From: Bryobacteraceae bacterium
GTDB lineage: Bacteria; Acidobacteriota; Terriglobia; Bryobacterales; Bryobacteraceae
Length of the DNA: 64,000 nt
Assembly: GCA_019752335.1 (NCBI GenBank)
Contig: JAIEMJ010000001.1
Coordinates: 186,001-250,000 of the forward strand
Direction: 5' to 3'
Shown here in pieces: positions 18,638 to 27,495 of this stretch (the first letter of the stretch is position 1; each line of letters opens with the position of its first letter). Made by a program: the position numbers and the translations under genes. The notes below the pieces were generated by a model that was not told the origin of the DNA, did not search any database, and saw nothing but the letters and a program-made list of their open reading frames with translations.

Positions 18638-19725
18638 GGCGCCACCAGTTTGTATTGGTAATAAGCTGAGCAGGCGCCTTCGCTTGACACCATCGGCGCA
18701 CCAAGCGGACGTTCGGGTGAGCAGCGTATGCCGAAGGCCGGACAGTCCGTGGGCTTCTTTTGCCCCATTAGCACCTGTGCGCTGATGCATTCGGAGTCTT
18801 CCTCCACCCCCGGTGCTTCGAGGCCAAAGACCACCTCGGCATCGAAGCCCGCGTACTTGCGCCGCAAGCGCAGGCCGCTCAGGGGCAGTTCGCCGATGCC
18901 TCGCCAACGCCGGTCGCACACCTCGTACACTTCTTCGACCATGCGGCGTGCGGCGGGGTTGCCGGCGGCGGAAACGACCCGGGAATACTGGTTCTCGAGC
19001 CGGGTCTGCCCGCTTTCGAGTTGCTGCACGAGCATGAGGATGGACTGGAGCAGATCGAGCGGCTCGAAGCCTCCCACCACGATTGGGATTTGAAAACGCG
19101 CGGCGAGACTGGCATAGTCGGCGCAACCCGCCACGCTGCAGACATGGCCGGGCGCGATGAGCCCTTGCACGCGGTTTTCCGGGGCCGAGAGCAGCACGGT
19201 GAGCGCCGGCGGTACGAGCACGTGCGAGACCAGGGCCGAGTAGTTGCCGAGACCTTCCCGCGCGGCTTGCCAGACGGCCTGCGCATTCGCCGGGGCCGTG
19301 GTTTCAAAGCCGACGGCGAAGAACACCACCTGCTTGTCCGGGTGCTGGCGCGCCACTTCGAGGGCTTGCATCGGCGAGTAAACAAAGCGGACATCGCCGC
19401 CCGCCGCCTTCGCCTGAAGCAGATCGCCCTCGGAGCCCGGCACGCGCATCATGTCGCCGTAGGTGAGAAAGATTACATCCGGTCGGGCGGCGATCTGAAT
19501 GGCCTTGTCCACCATCTCGAGCGGGGTGACGCAGACGGGGCAACCTGGCCCGTGGACGAGTTCGATTTGCGGGGGCAACAGTTCGTCGATGCCGTAGCGC
19601 ATCAAACTATGGGTTTGCCCGCCACAGATCTCCATCAGCACCCAGGGACGTGTGACGCTCGCGTGAATTTCGGCGAGGATCGCTTTGGCGAGTGTGGGGT
19701 TACGGTATTCGTCGAGATACTTCAT
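18634..19725 (-). CDS. hypD: Hydrogenase maturation protein HypD
   Basis: 363 residues. HypD, an iron-sulfur protein, is the scaffold with HypC on which Fe(CN)2CO is built. Seen: the [12 protein letters not shown] motif, [11 protein letters not shown] with the two reactive cysteines, [24 protein letters not shown], and the C-terminal cysteines C-x-A-Q-V-L-M-G, [28 protein letters not shown] that bind the 4Fe-4S cluster. Overlaps hypC by ATGA and hypE by GTGA. Confidence 0.96.
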   Translation of the reverse strand: MKYLDEYRNPTLAKAILAEIHASVTRPWVLMEICGGQTHSLMRYGIDELLPPQIELVHGPGCPVCVTPLEMVDKAIQIAARPDVIFLTYGDMMRVPGSEGDLLQAKAAGGDVRFVYSPMQALEVARQHPDKQVVFFAVGFETTAPANAQAVWQAAREGLGNYSALVSHVLVPPALTVLLSAPENRVQGLIAPGHVCSVAGCADYASLAARFQIPIVVGGFEPLDLLQSILMLVQQLESGQTRLENQYSRVVSAAGNPAARRMVEEVYEVCDRRWRGIGELPLSGLRLRRKYAGFDAEVVFGLEAPGVEEDSECISAQVLMGQKKPTDCPAFGIRCSPERPLGAPMVSSEGACSAYYQYKLVAP

Positions 19726-19997
19726 GGGTCTACCTCATCCTTGGGCTTCTCGTTTGGCTCATCCATGGGCTCCATCATGCCGAGACGCTCGATCAACTCG
19801 TAGGTAGCTTGGGCCTCGGCTTCGTCAATCCGGCTGAGTGCGAAGCCCACGTGGACCAGAACGAAATCGCCGGGTGCGGCTTCCGGGACAAAATCGAGAA
19901 ACACCGGCCGGTCAATGGCGCCGAACCGCACTTGGCCCACACGATTGCAACCGATGTCCGCGATCGACTGTACCTGGCCGGGAATCGCTAAACACAT
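19722..19997 (-). CDS. hypC: Hydrogenase maturation chaperone HypC
   Basis: 91 residues. The N-terminus MCLAIPGQV is the family signature: Cys2, exposed after Met removal, binds the Fe(CN)2CO unit and the large-subunit precursor. [12 protein letters not shown] is the second conserved block. The tail from residue 75 on ([17 protein letters not shown]) is acidic, longer than in E. coli HypC, and probably disordered. It overlaps hupD by 10 nt at its start and hypD by 4 nt at its end. Confidence 0.95.
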   Translation of the reverse strand: MCLAIPGQVQSIADIGCNRVGQVRFGAIDRPVFLDFVPEAAPGDFVLVHVGFALSRIDEAEAQATYELIERLGMMEPMDEPNEKPKDEVDP

Positions 19998-20494
19998 GCC
20001 GGTGCCTCCCGTAGCTCTTCGATCAACTGGCAGGCCAGCATTTCGGCCTCCGCGAGACGCTCGGCCACCGGGGTGCTGAGTCCGATGCCGGTGGCGATGA
20101 CTGCGGGCTCGATACCGATGACACAGAGTTGCTCCGGCAAGTCGCCGGTGAGAGCCGCCGCCGCCAGCAGGCTGGCGGCATTGCCTTCGTGCGCGCTTCG
20201 TCCGGACGCGGGGCCGGCCGCGGGCCAGCGAAAGTCTTTGTACACGGAGAGTGTCCCCGCTGGCGATCCCGAGCGGAACGCGTCCAGCAGGATCACGGCC
20301 CGGCGTCCGTCCAGCAGCCCGAGCAGGCCCATCCCCATGGTGCCGCCATCCACCAGCTCTACCAGGCCATCGGTTTCGACGCGTGTCCGCAGTCGTTCCA
20401 CCAGAGCCGGCCCGAAGCCATCGTCCATCAGGAGCAGGTTGCCCAAGCCCAGCACCAGAATCGGCCTAACTGATCCAGGTATCGCTGTCGACAT
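19988..20494 (-). CDS. hupD: Hydrogenase large-subunit maturation endopeptidase (HupD/HyaD type)
   Basis: 168 residues. This protease removes the C-terminal extension of the large subunit after nickel insertion. Conserved nickel-sensing positions are visible: VLGLGNLLLMDDGFG (Asp in place of the Glu16 of HybD, as in some HycI-like proteases), LLDAFRSG (Asp62 equivalent) and SAHEGN (His93 equivalent). The start overlaps the cytochrome b gene by 29 nt; no better start lies downstream, because the conserved GLGN follows within 15 residues. The C-terminal residues beyond EMLACQLIEEL are unremarkable. Confidence 0.9.
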   Translation of the reverse strand: MSTAIPGSVRPILVLGLGNLLLMDDGFGPALVERLRTRVETDGLVELVDGGTMGMGLLGLLDGRRAVILLDAFRSGSPAGTLSVYKDFRWPAAGPASGRSAHEGNAASLLAAAALTGDLPEQLCVIGIEPAVIATGIGLSTPVAERLAEAEMLACQLIEELREAPACV

Positions 20495-21179
20495 CAGACC
20501 TCCGTACGTACTTCCGTCCCGTGAAGATACTGCCGACCATGCCGTTATCGAGATAGATGCTATCCAGCACCACGATGTAGACGTGAATGCCGATGAAGAG
20601 CAGGATGCCCCAGGCGAAGTAGTGGTGCCATTGGTGTACCTGGTAGGATCCGCCGCAGAGCGGGATCACCCAGCCGAAGATCTTGCTCCAGAAGCCTCCG
20701 GGGTTGGTTTCGCTATACATGGCAAAGCCAGTGGCGATCTCCGCGCCGCCCATGCCGGCGATGAAGATCAGGTAACTGAGCGCGCCCAACTGGTTGTGGC
20801 CGACGAAGCGCTGGGTGATCCGGATGGTGAGATACTCCCAGGCCTGTCCGGCCAGTTCGCGCCACCACGATACGTGCCAAAAGAAGGGGAAGCCGGAGCG
20901 CGCGTAGTTGTTGCCGGCGAAGAACCAGTAGAGGCGGATGAGGAAAGCGGACAGCAGCACGTAGCCCGAGATGAAATGAATCTGACGGATACGGCCCATT
21001 AGAAAGCTTCCCGTCGCTTCACCCTGCACTGAGGCATAGGGCCAGGCGATGAAGAAACCGGTGGCGAGCAGCACGGGGATGGACAGGGCCATCATCCAGT
21101 GAGCCAGGCGGATGGGCGATTCCCAGACATAGCGCGATTGCAGCTCTTCGGCGACGGGTACGGGAGAGATGGTCGTCAT
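20466..21179 (-). CDS. hupC: Ni/Fe-hydrogenase b-type cytochrome subunit
   Basis: 237 residues with four hydrophobic segments (RLAHWMMALSIPVLLATGFF, FISGYVLLSAFLIRLYWFFA, LGALSYLIFIAGMGGAEIATG, HHYFAWGILLFIGIHVYIVV). Histidines in RLAHW, IHFISGY and HQWHHYFAW are the expected axial ligands of two b hemes. HupC/HyaC anchors the hydrogenase dimer in the membrane and passes electrons from the small subunit to quinone. It follows hupL by 9 nt. Presence of this subunit places the enzyme among membrane-bound uptake hydrogenases. Confidence 0.93.
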   Translation of the reverse strand: MTTISPVPVAEELQSRYVWESPIRLAHWMMALSIPVLLATGFFIAWPYASVQGEATGSFLMGRIRQIHFISGYVLLSAFLIRLYWFFAGNNYARSGFPFFWHVSWWRELAGQAWEYLTIRITQRFVGHNQLGALSYLIFIAGMGGAEIATGFAMYSETNPGGFWSKIFGWVIPLCGGSYQVHQWHHYFAWGILLFIGIHVYIVVLDSIYLDNGMVGSIFTGRKYVRRSDVDSDTWIS

Positions 21180-21188
21180 GGCGTCCTC

Positions 21189-22916
21189 CTAGCGCACGAT
21201 CAATTGGGCCAAGGTTTCGCCGCCCGCGCCCATGACGTGCGTGGCGCAGGCCAGGCAGGGGTCGAAGGAGTGGATGGTGCGCAGAATCTCCACGGGCTTC
21301 ATCCCGTCCACCATGGGCGTGCCGATCAAGGCGGCCTCATAAGCGCCGTGCTGGCCTGCCGCATCGCGGGGCGAAGCGTTCCACGTACTGGGCACGACAA
21401 TTTGATACGAGGCCGTCTTTTGGTCCTTGATCCGGATCCAGTGGCCGAGCGAACCGCGCGGAGCCTCGACAAAGCCGACCCCCTTGGCTTCCGACGGCCA
21501 ACTCGCCGGCTCCCACTTGGTGGTGTTGGCCGTCACCAGGTCACCGGCCTTCAGGTTAGCCATCAGGCTGTTGAATTCGTCCATCATCCACTGGACGGCC
21601 AGCTTGGTTTCGAGACCGCGGGCAAAGGTACGGCCCAACGTGGAGAACAGTGCCTCCGCGGGCAGCTTCGTGACTTCGAGGCCCCACTTCACGACGTCCT
21701 TGATGGGCCCGTTGTTGGCCGCGTAGCCGATCACCATGCGCGCCAGCGGGCCTACCTCGACGGCGTGGCCGCGCCAGCGCGGCGTCTTCACCCAGGAGTA
21801 GCCCTTGGTTTCGTCGAGTTGTTGATAGGGCGGCTTCGGCCCCGAGTATTTGGCCTTGGTTTCGCCCTCCCAGGGGTGCAGCTTCTGCTTGCCGGCCGGA
21901 TACTCATACCAGGAGTGAGTGACTTCTTCCTGCACCTGGGTGAAGTCGGCCAGGTCGAGCGGCAGCACTTCGTTGAGGTTCTTATTCAGGACCACGCCGC
22001 GGGGAAAGCGGAACTTGGAGGGATCCTGTAAGTCATAGTTGGTGGGCATGTCGCCGTAGGCCATGTAGCTGCCCAGCCCGCCGCCGATCTTGGTCCACTC
22101 CGGGTAGAAGCTTGCGATGGCGGCTAAGTCCGGAAGATAGAGATCCTCGACGATCCGCTTGGCTTCGACGATCAGATCCTTGACGAAATTCAACCGCTCC
22201 ATGTTGATGGGCGCGTTGTCGTCTTCGAGGTTGATGGCGCAGGCGACGCCGCCCACCAGGTAGTTGGGGTGGGGGTTCTTGCCGCCGAAGACGGTGTGGA
22301 TCTTGGCCACTTCTTTCTGCCACTGCAAGGCTTCCAGATAGTGGGCTACCGCCATCAGGTTCGCTTCGGGCGGCAGCTTGTACGCGGGGTGGCCCCAATA
22401 GGCGTTCTGAAAGATGCCCAGTTGCCCCGAGTCAACGAACTTCTTGAGGGTCAAGGCCGTGTCGGCAAAGTACCCCGGGGAAGATTTCGGCCAATGGGGC
22501 GAAACCTTCTGCGCGAGGGCCGCGGTGGCCGCCGGATCAGCCTTCAGCGCCGACACCACATCCACCCAGTCGAGCGCATGCAAGTGGTAGAAGTGGATGA
22601 CGTGATCCTGTACGATCTGCGTGAAATTCATCAAATTACGGATGATATTGGCGTTTCTTGGCACGTCGATGCCGAGCGCGTTCTCGACGCTGCGGACGCT
22701 GGCCAAGGCATGGATCGTCGTGCAGACGCCGCAGATCCGTTCGGCGAAGGCCCATACTTCACGGGGGTCGCGGCCTTGCACGATCAACTCGATGCCGCGC
22801 CACATCGTACCGCTCGACAGGGCGTCGGCGATCACCTTCTGCTCATTGAGTACCGCCTCGACACGCAGGTGACCCTCAATGCGCGTGACGGGGTCGACGA
22901 CAACACGGGTAGACAT
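21189..22916 (-). CDS. hupL: [NiFe] uptake hydrogenase large subunit, group 1
   Basis: 575 residues as a precursor. It holds the Ni-Fe(CN)2CO site that splits H2. The L1 motif is RICGVC (C62, C65) followed by TTIHALASVRSVENAL; the L2 motif is DPCLACATH (C554, C557) near the C-terminus. Cleavage after H560 would remove a 15-residue tail (VMGAGGETLAQLIVR), the job of the HupD protease encoded two genes downstream. TRIEGHLR at residues 11-18 is the conserved N-terminal block. It follows hupS by 3 nt. All four Ni-ligand cysteines are intact. Confidence 0.97.
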   Translation of the reverse strand: MSTRVVVDPVTRIEGHLRVEAVLNEQKVIADALSSGTMWRGIELIVQGRDPREVWAFAERICGVCTTIHALASVRSVENALGIDVPRNANIIRNLMNFTQIVQDHVIHFYHLHALDWVDVVSALKADPAATAALAQKVSPHWPKSSPGYFADTALTLKKFVDSGQLGIFQNAYWGHPAYKLPPEANLMAVAHYLEALQWQKEVAKIHTVFGGKNPHPNYLVGGVACAINLEDDNAPINMERLNFVKDLIVEAKRIVEDLYLPDLAAIASFYPEWTKIGGGLGSYMAYGDMPTNYDLQDPSKFRFPRGVVLNKNLNEVLPLDLADFTQVQEEVTHSWYEYPAGKQKLHPWEGETKAKYSGPKPPYQQLDETKGYSWVKTPRWRGHAVEVGPLARMVIGYAANNGPIKDVVKWGLEVTKLPAEALFSTLGRTFARGLETKLAVQWMMDEFNSLMANLKAGDLVTANTTKWEPASWPSEAKGVGFVEAPRGSLGHWIRIKDQKTASYQIVVPSTWNASPRDAAGQHGAYEAALIGTPMVDGMKPVEILRTIHSFDPCLACATHVMGAGGETLAQLIVR

Positions 22917-22919
22917 GGC

Positions 22920-24023
22920 TTAGCTCCTGGGTTCTGGCTTCTGGGTGGGATCGATGTGAATCAGCTTGTGTTTGGCCAGCGCCACCGCACCATGGGCGGC
23001 GATGGCGCCGGCGACGACGGTGGTGAGGCCCAGCCCGACCCGGTCGGCGGTGAGGTCGGTGGTTGGGTTCGGGAGGTTGGCCAGCCGTTCGTAGAACGGG
23101 CCATTGTCCCAGAAGTTGTCTTCCGAACAGCCGAAACAACCATGCCCCGAGCCAATGGGGAAAGAGACGCACTCATTCCACTTCATCGACGCACAGGCGT
23201 TGTAAGTGGACGGGCCGCGGCAGCCCATCTTATAAAGACACCAACCTTTGCGCGCGCCTTCGTCATCCCACTTTTCGACAAACTGCCCGGCGTCGAAGTA
23301 ACTGCGGCGATAGCAGCGGTCATGGATGCGCTGGCCGTAGAACATCTTCGGGCGGCGGGCGCTATCGAGTTCGGGCAGGCGGTCGAAGGTCAGGATGTAA
23401 CTCAGCACACCGGTCATCACCTCGGCGATCGGGGGGCAACCGGGGACGTTGATCACCGGCTTATCGGTGATCATCTTGTAGACCGGTTTAGCGCCGGTGG
23501 GGTTGGGGTAGGCAGCCTGCACGCAACCGTTCGATGCGCAACTGCCCCAGGCGATGATGGCCTTGGCGCCGGCGGCGGCCTCTTCCAGAATGCTGCTGAA
23601 GGTTTCGCCGCCGATGGTGCAGTAGACGCCGCCGTCGTTGGTGGGCGCGTTGCCTTCCACGGCCAGTAGATATTGGCCTTTGTACTCTTTCATGATCTTC
23701 CGCCGGATCTCTTCCGCCTGATGGCCGGCGGCGGCTTGGAGGACATCGTCGTAGTCCAGCGAGATCATGTTGAAGAGAATGTCCTGGGCTACCGGGTGGG
23801 TGCTCCGGATAAAGGACTCGCTGCAGCAGGTGCATTCGAGGCCATGAATCCACAGCACGGGGATGCGGGGTTTATGGTCCAGTGCGTGAGCAATCTGGGC
23901 CGCCGCATCCGCCGGCAAACCCAGCGAAGCGGCGGTCATGGTGCAAAAGGTGAGGATGTCGCGGCGGCTGATGCCGCGTCTTTCGAGTACGGCAGAGGTG
24001 GAAGTGGAGGGCGTACTGGACAT
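22920..24023 (-). CDS. hupS: [NiFe] uptake hydrogenase small subunit, oxygen-tolerant (group 1d-like)
   Basis: 367 residues. The ATG at 24023 follows AAGGAG and precedes a Tat signal ([10 protein letters not shown], residues 15-24), so the heterodimer is exported folded. The proximal-cluster motif is C64-T-C66-C67-SE instead of the usual CTGCSE, and an extra C135 lies in GGVYCTIGG. Together with C162 and C196 this gives the six cysteines of the [4Fe-3S] cluster known from oxygen-tolerant Hyd-1/MBH enzymes. The distal and medial cluster ligands follow (H234/C237/C262/C268; C277/C296/C299 region). A hydrophobic C-terminal helix ([20 protein letters not shown]) anchors it next to HupC. Confidence 0.95.
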   Translation of the reverse strand: MSSTPSTSTSAVLERRGISRRDILTFCTMTAASLGLPADAAAQIAHALDHKPRIPVLWIHGLECTCCSESFIRSTHPVAQDILFNMISLDYDDVLQAAAGHQAEEIRRKIMKEYKGQYLLAVEGNAPTNDGGVYCTIGGETFSSILEEAAAGAKAIIAWGSCASNGCVQAAYPNPTGAKPVYKMITDKPVINVPGCPPIAEVMTGVLSYILTFDRLPELDSARRPKMFYGQRIHDRCYRRSYFDAGQFVEKWDDEGARKGWCLYKMGCRGPSTYNACASMKWNECVSFPIGSGHGCFGCSEDNFWDNGPFYERLANLPNPTTDLTADRVGLGLTTVVAGAIAAHGAVALAKHKLIHIDPTQKPEPRS

Positions 24024-24056
24024 GAAGGGCCAACTCCTTAGGCGTACCCCGCAGAG

Positions 24057-24072
24057 AGCAATCCAAGGGCCA
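24057..24072 (-). promoter_or_regulatory. Putative sigma-54 (-24/-12) promoter of hupS
   Basis: On the minus strand the site reads TGGCCCTTGGATTGCT. The GG and GC dinucleotides are exactly 10 nt apart; TGGC matches the -24 element and TTGCT the -12 element, with mismatches at the A and final G of TGGCACG. The implied transcription start near 24046 leaves ~22 nt of leader holding the AAGGAG ribosome site (24034-24039). Sigma-54 control of hup operons is well established in proteobacteria; no enhancer-binding regulator is seen here. Confidence 0.5.
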
Positions 24073-24166
24073 TTCAGTTTCTGAGGGAAAACGCCATTCC
24101 GGCGCGCGGAATTGGGACCGGTGCGTGAAATCACGTGGCGCGTTGCGCGAGATGGCGCAGGCGGCC

Positions 24167-26407
24167 CTATGGCGTCAGCGCGCCGAGGTAAAGCTGGCCC
24201 AGAGCTAAACCACCGTCATTGGCGGGCAAAAAGCGGGGTACGAGGACGCGGAAGCCCCGCTTCTCGAGGGCGACCGAGACCTCTTCGAGCAGCAGAACGT
24301 TCTGGAAGACGCCGCCCGATAGCACGATGGTGGAGATGCCGCTCGCGAGTTCTAGCAGGGTATGGATAGTCCAGAGGGCGACGGTACTGTGGAAGCGGCG
24401 GGCTTGGCGGCCGGCGCCGGCGCGATCAGCCAGCAACTCAGCCCAGAGTTCGGGGAGTTGCCAGAGAGCGGCGCCATATGGCTCAGCCGGGTGCGGCGCG
24501 GCCAGTGCTTCCATCTCAATGGCTGCCTGTGCCTCGTAAGTGACGCGGTGGCGAATGCCCAACAGGCTGGCAGCGGCGTCGAAAAGACGCCCCATGCTGG
24601 AAGTGGGATGGCAGTGGATTTGACGCTCCAACTGCCGGGCGGCGAGGGCGGCCTCGGACGGCGTGAGCGACCGGCCGGCGGCCGTGTCGCGCCAATCGAT
24701 GCCCGCCGCCGCCAGGTGGGCGATGGCCGAGAGCGCGGGACGCTTCGCCGAGGCGTCGCCGCCGGGCAGGACCACATAAGGCAAATGGCGGCATCGTTGC
24801 AACTGGGCGACCGGGCCACGGAAAAACTCGCCACCCCAAATGGCGCCGTCGTCACCGTACCCCGTGCCGTCGAAGACGGCGGCGGCCACCGGCACGGAGG
24901 GCGGGATGCCGTGTTCCGCGAGGACGGCCGCGACATGGGCGCGATGATGCTGGATGGCCAGGGCCGGCACCCCCCGCTGCAGGGCCCACTGCGTGGACAG
25001 ATAGCCGGGGTGAGCGTCGTGGAGCACGCGCTCCGGGTGCACGCGATACAGGCGGCACAGATGCTGGAGCGTCCGGTCAAAGGCTTCGAGTGTGGCCAGG
25101 TTTTCCATGTCGCCGACGTGGGGGCCGAGCCAGGCGTGGGTGCCTTGGCTGAGCCCAAGGGCCGCTTTCAGCTCCGCTCCCATTGCCAAGGCTGGGGCCT
25201 GGCTCTGAAAGCTCTCCACGGGAAGGGTGAAGCCGAGCGGCGCATAACCCCGGCCGCGCCGGAGGGCGAGAGCGCGGCCGCGATGGAGCCGGACCACGGA
25301 GTCATCGGCCGCGGCCACAATCTCACGGTCGTGGGTGAGGAAGAAATCGGCCAGGCCGGACAACCGGACGCGGGCGTCGTGGTTCCCGGTGACGATCGGC
25401 TCACCATGCGGATTGGCTGAAGTCATCACGAGGGCATCGAGTCCCGCGGTGGAGTCCAGCAAGAGCCGATGCAAGGGGCTGTACGGCAGAATCACGCCGA
25501 GGTAGCCGTTGCCGGGCGCCAGGGCCTGGCCCACCGGGTGACCGTCGCGTTGGGGCAACAGGACGATGGGAGCCGCGGTGGAACCGAGCAGCCGGGCGGC
25601 TTGCTCGTCCACCGTGACGAACTCGCGCGCCGTAGCCACGTCGCGCACCATCATCGCAAAAGGCTGTGTGCCGCGCGCCTTACGTTCGCGCAGGCGTGCG
25701 ACGGCCGCAAGGTCGCGGGCGTTCGCCGCCAGGTGAAAGCCACCGATGCCGCGAACGGCGCCGATCTGGCCGGCGCCCAAAGCAGCGCAAGCCTGCTCGA
25801 GCGCCCGGCCTGTGTCGCCATCGAAGGCGAGTTGGGGCCCGCAGGCCGGGCAGGCAATCGGCTGGGCATGATAGCGGCGATCGCTGGGATCGTCATACTC
25901 ACGAGCGCAATCGGCGCACAAAGGGAAGTGCCGCATGGAGGTGAGCGGACGGTCATAGGGCAGGGCGTCCGCGATGGAGTAGCGGGGTCCGCAAACGGTA
26001 CAGTTCAGGAAGGGATAGCGAAAGCGGCGGTCTCGTGGGTCGTCCATTTCGCGCCGGCAATCCGCGCAAATGGCCAGGTCGGGCGGCAGGCCGACGCCGG
26101 AGGTTTCCGCCCGTTCACTAGCGGCGATCCGGAAAGCGGTGTCACCGAGAGGCTCGATCGCCTGCCGGTCCACATGCTCGATAGTCGCGACCAGGGGCGC
26201 TTCCGCGGTCAGTCGCGGAACGAAACTGGTGAGTGCCGCGGGCGCACCCTCCACTTCAATCTCCACGGCGCCGGTCGTGTTTCGCACGAAACCCGCCAGG
26301 CCGAGCTGTGCCGCCAGCCGGGCCACGAACGGCCGGAAGCCCACGCCCTGCACAACGCCGGTGACGCGGATCCGCAAGCGATGGTTGCCGTTTCCCAAGC
26401 CTTTCAC
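24167..26407 (-). CDS. hypF: Carbamoyltransferase HypF
   Basis: 746 residues from the GTG at 26407, near the usual ~750. HypF converts carbamoyl phosphate to thiocarboxamide on HypE, the source of cyanide ligands. Order: acylphosphatase domain ([13 protein letters not shown], ~15-28), two zinc fingers ([17 protein letters not shown] and [15 protein letters not shown], ~105-185), YrdC-like domain (GGFHLAANA, ~200-380), and Kae1-like carbamoyltransferase domain ([35 protein letters not shown]). An ATG at 26446 has a better ribosome site (AGGGA) but would overlap hypA head to head, and the added stretch is low in GC. hypF lies upstream of hupS, 143 nt apart. Confidence 0.93.
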   Translation of the reverse strand: MKGLGNGNHRLRIRVTGVVQGVGFRPFVARLAAQLGLAGFVRNTTGAVEIEVEGAPAALTSFVPRLTAEAPLVATIEHVDRQAIEPLGDTAFRIAASERAETSGVGLPPDLAICADCRREMDDPRDRRFRYPFLNCTVCGPRYSIADALPYDRPLTSMRHFPLCADCAREYDDPSDRRYHAQPIACPACGPQLAFDGDTGRALEQACAALGAGQIGAVRGIGGFHLAANARDLAAVARLRERKARGTQPFAMMVRDVATAREFVTVDEQAARLLGSTAAPIVLLPQRDGHPVGQALAPGNGYLGVILPYSPLHRLLLDSTAGLDALVMTSANPHGEPIVTGNHDARVRLSGLADFFLTHDREIVAAADDSVVRLHRGRALALRRGRGYAPLGFTLPVESFQSQAPALAMGAELKAALGLSQGTHAWLGPHVGDMENLATLEAFDRTLQHLCRLYRVHPERVLHDAHPGYLSTQWALQRGVPALAIQHHRAHVAAVLAEHGIPPSVPVAAAVFDGTGYGDDGAIWGGEFFRGPVAQLQRCRHLPYVVLPGGDASAKRPALSAIAHLAAAGIDWRDTAAGRSLTPSEAALAARQLERQIHCHPTSSMGRLFDAAASLLGIRHRVTYEAQAAIEMEALAAPHPAEPYGAALWQLPELWAELLADRAGAGRQARRFHSTVALWTIHTLLELASGISTIVLSGGVFQNVLLLEEVSVALEKRGFRVLVPRFLPANDGGLALGQLYLGALTP

Positions 26408-26440
26408 TCTATCGAAATCGGGTATATGCTCAGGAAGAAG

Positions 26441-26797
26441 GTGCATGAACTGTCCCTGAGTTACGCGATGGTGGATACGGTGTTGGAGTCGCTGGTTGGG
26501 ATGAACGTGCGCCGGATCGTATCGGTGACGGTATCGGCGGGCGAACTGAGCGGCGTTTCCGCCGATGCTTTGCGGTTTAGCTTTCCGATCGCCGCGGCGG
26601 GCACGCTCGTCGAGGGAGTGGAACTGAAAGTGGAGTCCGCGCCGGTGACCGTGTACTGTGGCGCTTGCGACGCCATCGCCCCGCTGGCCAGCCTGCAGCA
26701 GTTTTGCTGTCCAACTTGTGGCCGGCCCTCCGCCGACGTGCGCGGCGGCCAGCATTTGGTGCTGCAATCGATCGAGTTGGAGGCCGAAGAGAGATGA
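26441..26797 (+). CDS. hypA: Hydrogenase nickel-insertion protein HypA
   Basis: 118 residues from the GTG at 26441, preceded by AGGAAG. This start is required because the product must begin fMet-His-Glu-Leu-Ser: His2 is the nickel ligand of HypA. The zinc site is C73-x2-C76 and C90-x2-C93 (FCCPTCG). HypA with HypB delivers nickel to the large subunit. The gene diverges from hypF across only 33 nt of low-GC DNA and overlaps hypB by ATGA. Annotation from an upstream ATG would bury the N-terminal nickel site and be wrong. Confidence 0.94.
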   Translation: MHELSLSYAMVDTVLESLVGMNVRRIVSVTVSAGELSGVSADALRFSFPIAAAGTLVEGVELKVESAPVTVYCGACDAIAPLASLQQFCCPTCGRPSADVRGGQHLVLQSIELEAEER

Positions 26798-27486
26798 CGA
26801 CCCGCATCGTGGAACTCCGTAAGAATGTCCTGCACAAGAACGACGCGCTGGCCCACACTCTGCGCGGGCGCTTCCAGGCGGCCGGCTGCACGGTGCTGAA
26901 TTGGGTGTCGAGCCCGGGCACAGGAAAGACCGAATTGCTGAAGCAGGTGATGATCCGCCTGCGCGCCCAAGGCTACCGTCCGGCGGCCCTCGTTGGTGAC
27001 CTTGAAACTGACAACGACGCGCGCCGTTTGGCCGAAAGCGGCGCCCCGGCGCGCCAGATTGAGACGCACACCCTTTGCCATCTGGAGGCCGATATGGTGG
27101 AGCGCCACCTCGACGGCTGGACGCTGGCGGACTTCGATTTCCTCTTCATCGAGAACATCGGCAACCTCGTCTGCCCCGCGGCCTGGGACCTCGGCGAAGA
27201 CGTGCGCATCGTCCTTTTGAGCGCGACCGAGGGCGAAGATAAGCCCCTCAAATACCCAAAGCTGTTCCACACCGCTGACGTGGTGGTTTTCACCAAGATG
27301 GACCTGGCGGGTCCGTGCGAATTTGACGAAGCCACCGCCGAACGCAACGTCCACGCCATCCGCCCGGATGTCGCCATCTGGAAGACGTCGGCGAGGAAGG
27401 GCGATGGCCTGGCGGAGTTTTGCGAGTATCTGACTACGCTACGGCCGGCGCAACAGCCGCCGGGTAAAGGATCACCGGACTGCTGA
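26794..27486 (+). CDS. hypB: Hydrogenase nickel-incorporation GTPase HypB
   Basis: 230 residues. The P-loop is SSPGTGKT (residues 39-46), followed by the SIMIBI GTPase metal-site region GDLETDNDARR and the FIENIGNLVCP block conserved in HypB; the G4-like motif is TKMD. HypB uses GTP hydrolysis to drive nickel insertion with HypA. There is no N-terminal His-rich nickel store and no CXXCGC motif, so this is the simple form that loads rather than stores nickel. Coupled to hypA by ATGA. It converges on the ggt gene with a 9-nt gap. Confidence 0.95.
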   Translation: MTTRIVELRKNVLHKNDALAHTLRGRFQAAGCTVLNWVSSPGTGKTELLKQVMIRLRAQGYRPAALVGDLETDNDARRLAESGAPARQIETHTLCHLEADMVERHLDGWTLADFDFLFIENIGNLVCPAAWDLGEDVRIVLLSATEGEDKPLKYPKLFHTADVVVFTKMDLAGPCEFDEATAERNVHAIRPDVAIWKTSARKGDGLAEFCEYLTTLRPAQQPPGKGSPDC

Positions 27487-27495
27487 GCGAGCGCG

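Noticed and set aside
18638-19126. Upstream extension of hypE
   Set aside because: Lies inside hypD in a different frame; the GTGA overlap gives the natural start.
25469-26440. Upstream extension of the hypA frame
   Set aside because: Antisense to hypF; HypA must begin with Met-His-Glu, which the GTG at 26441 provides.
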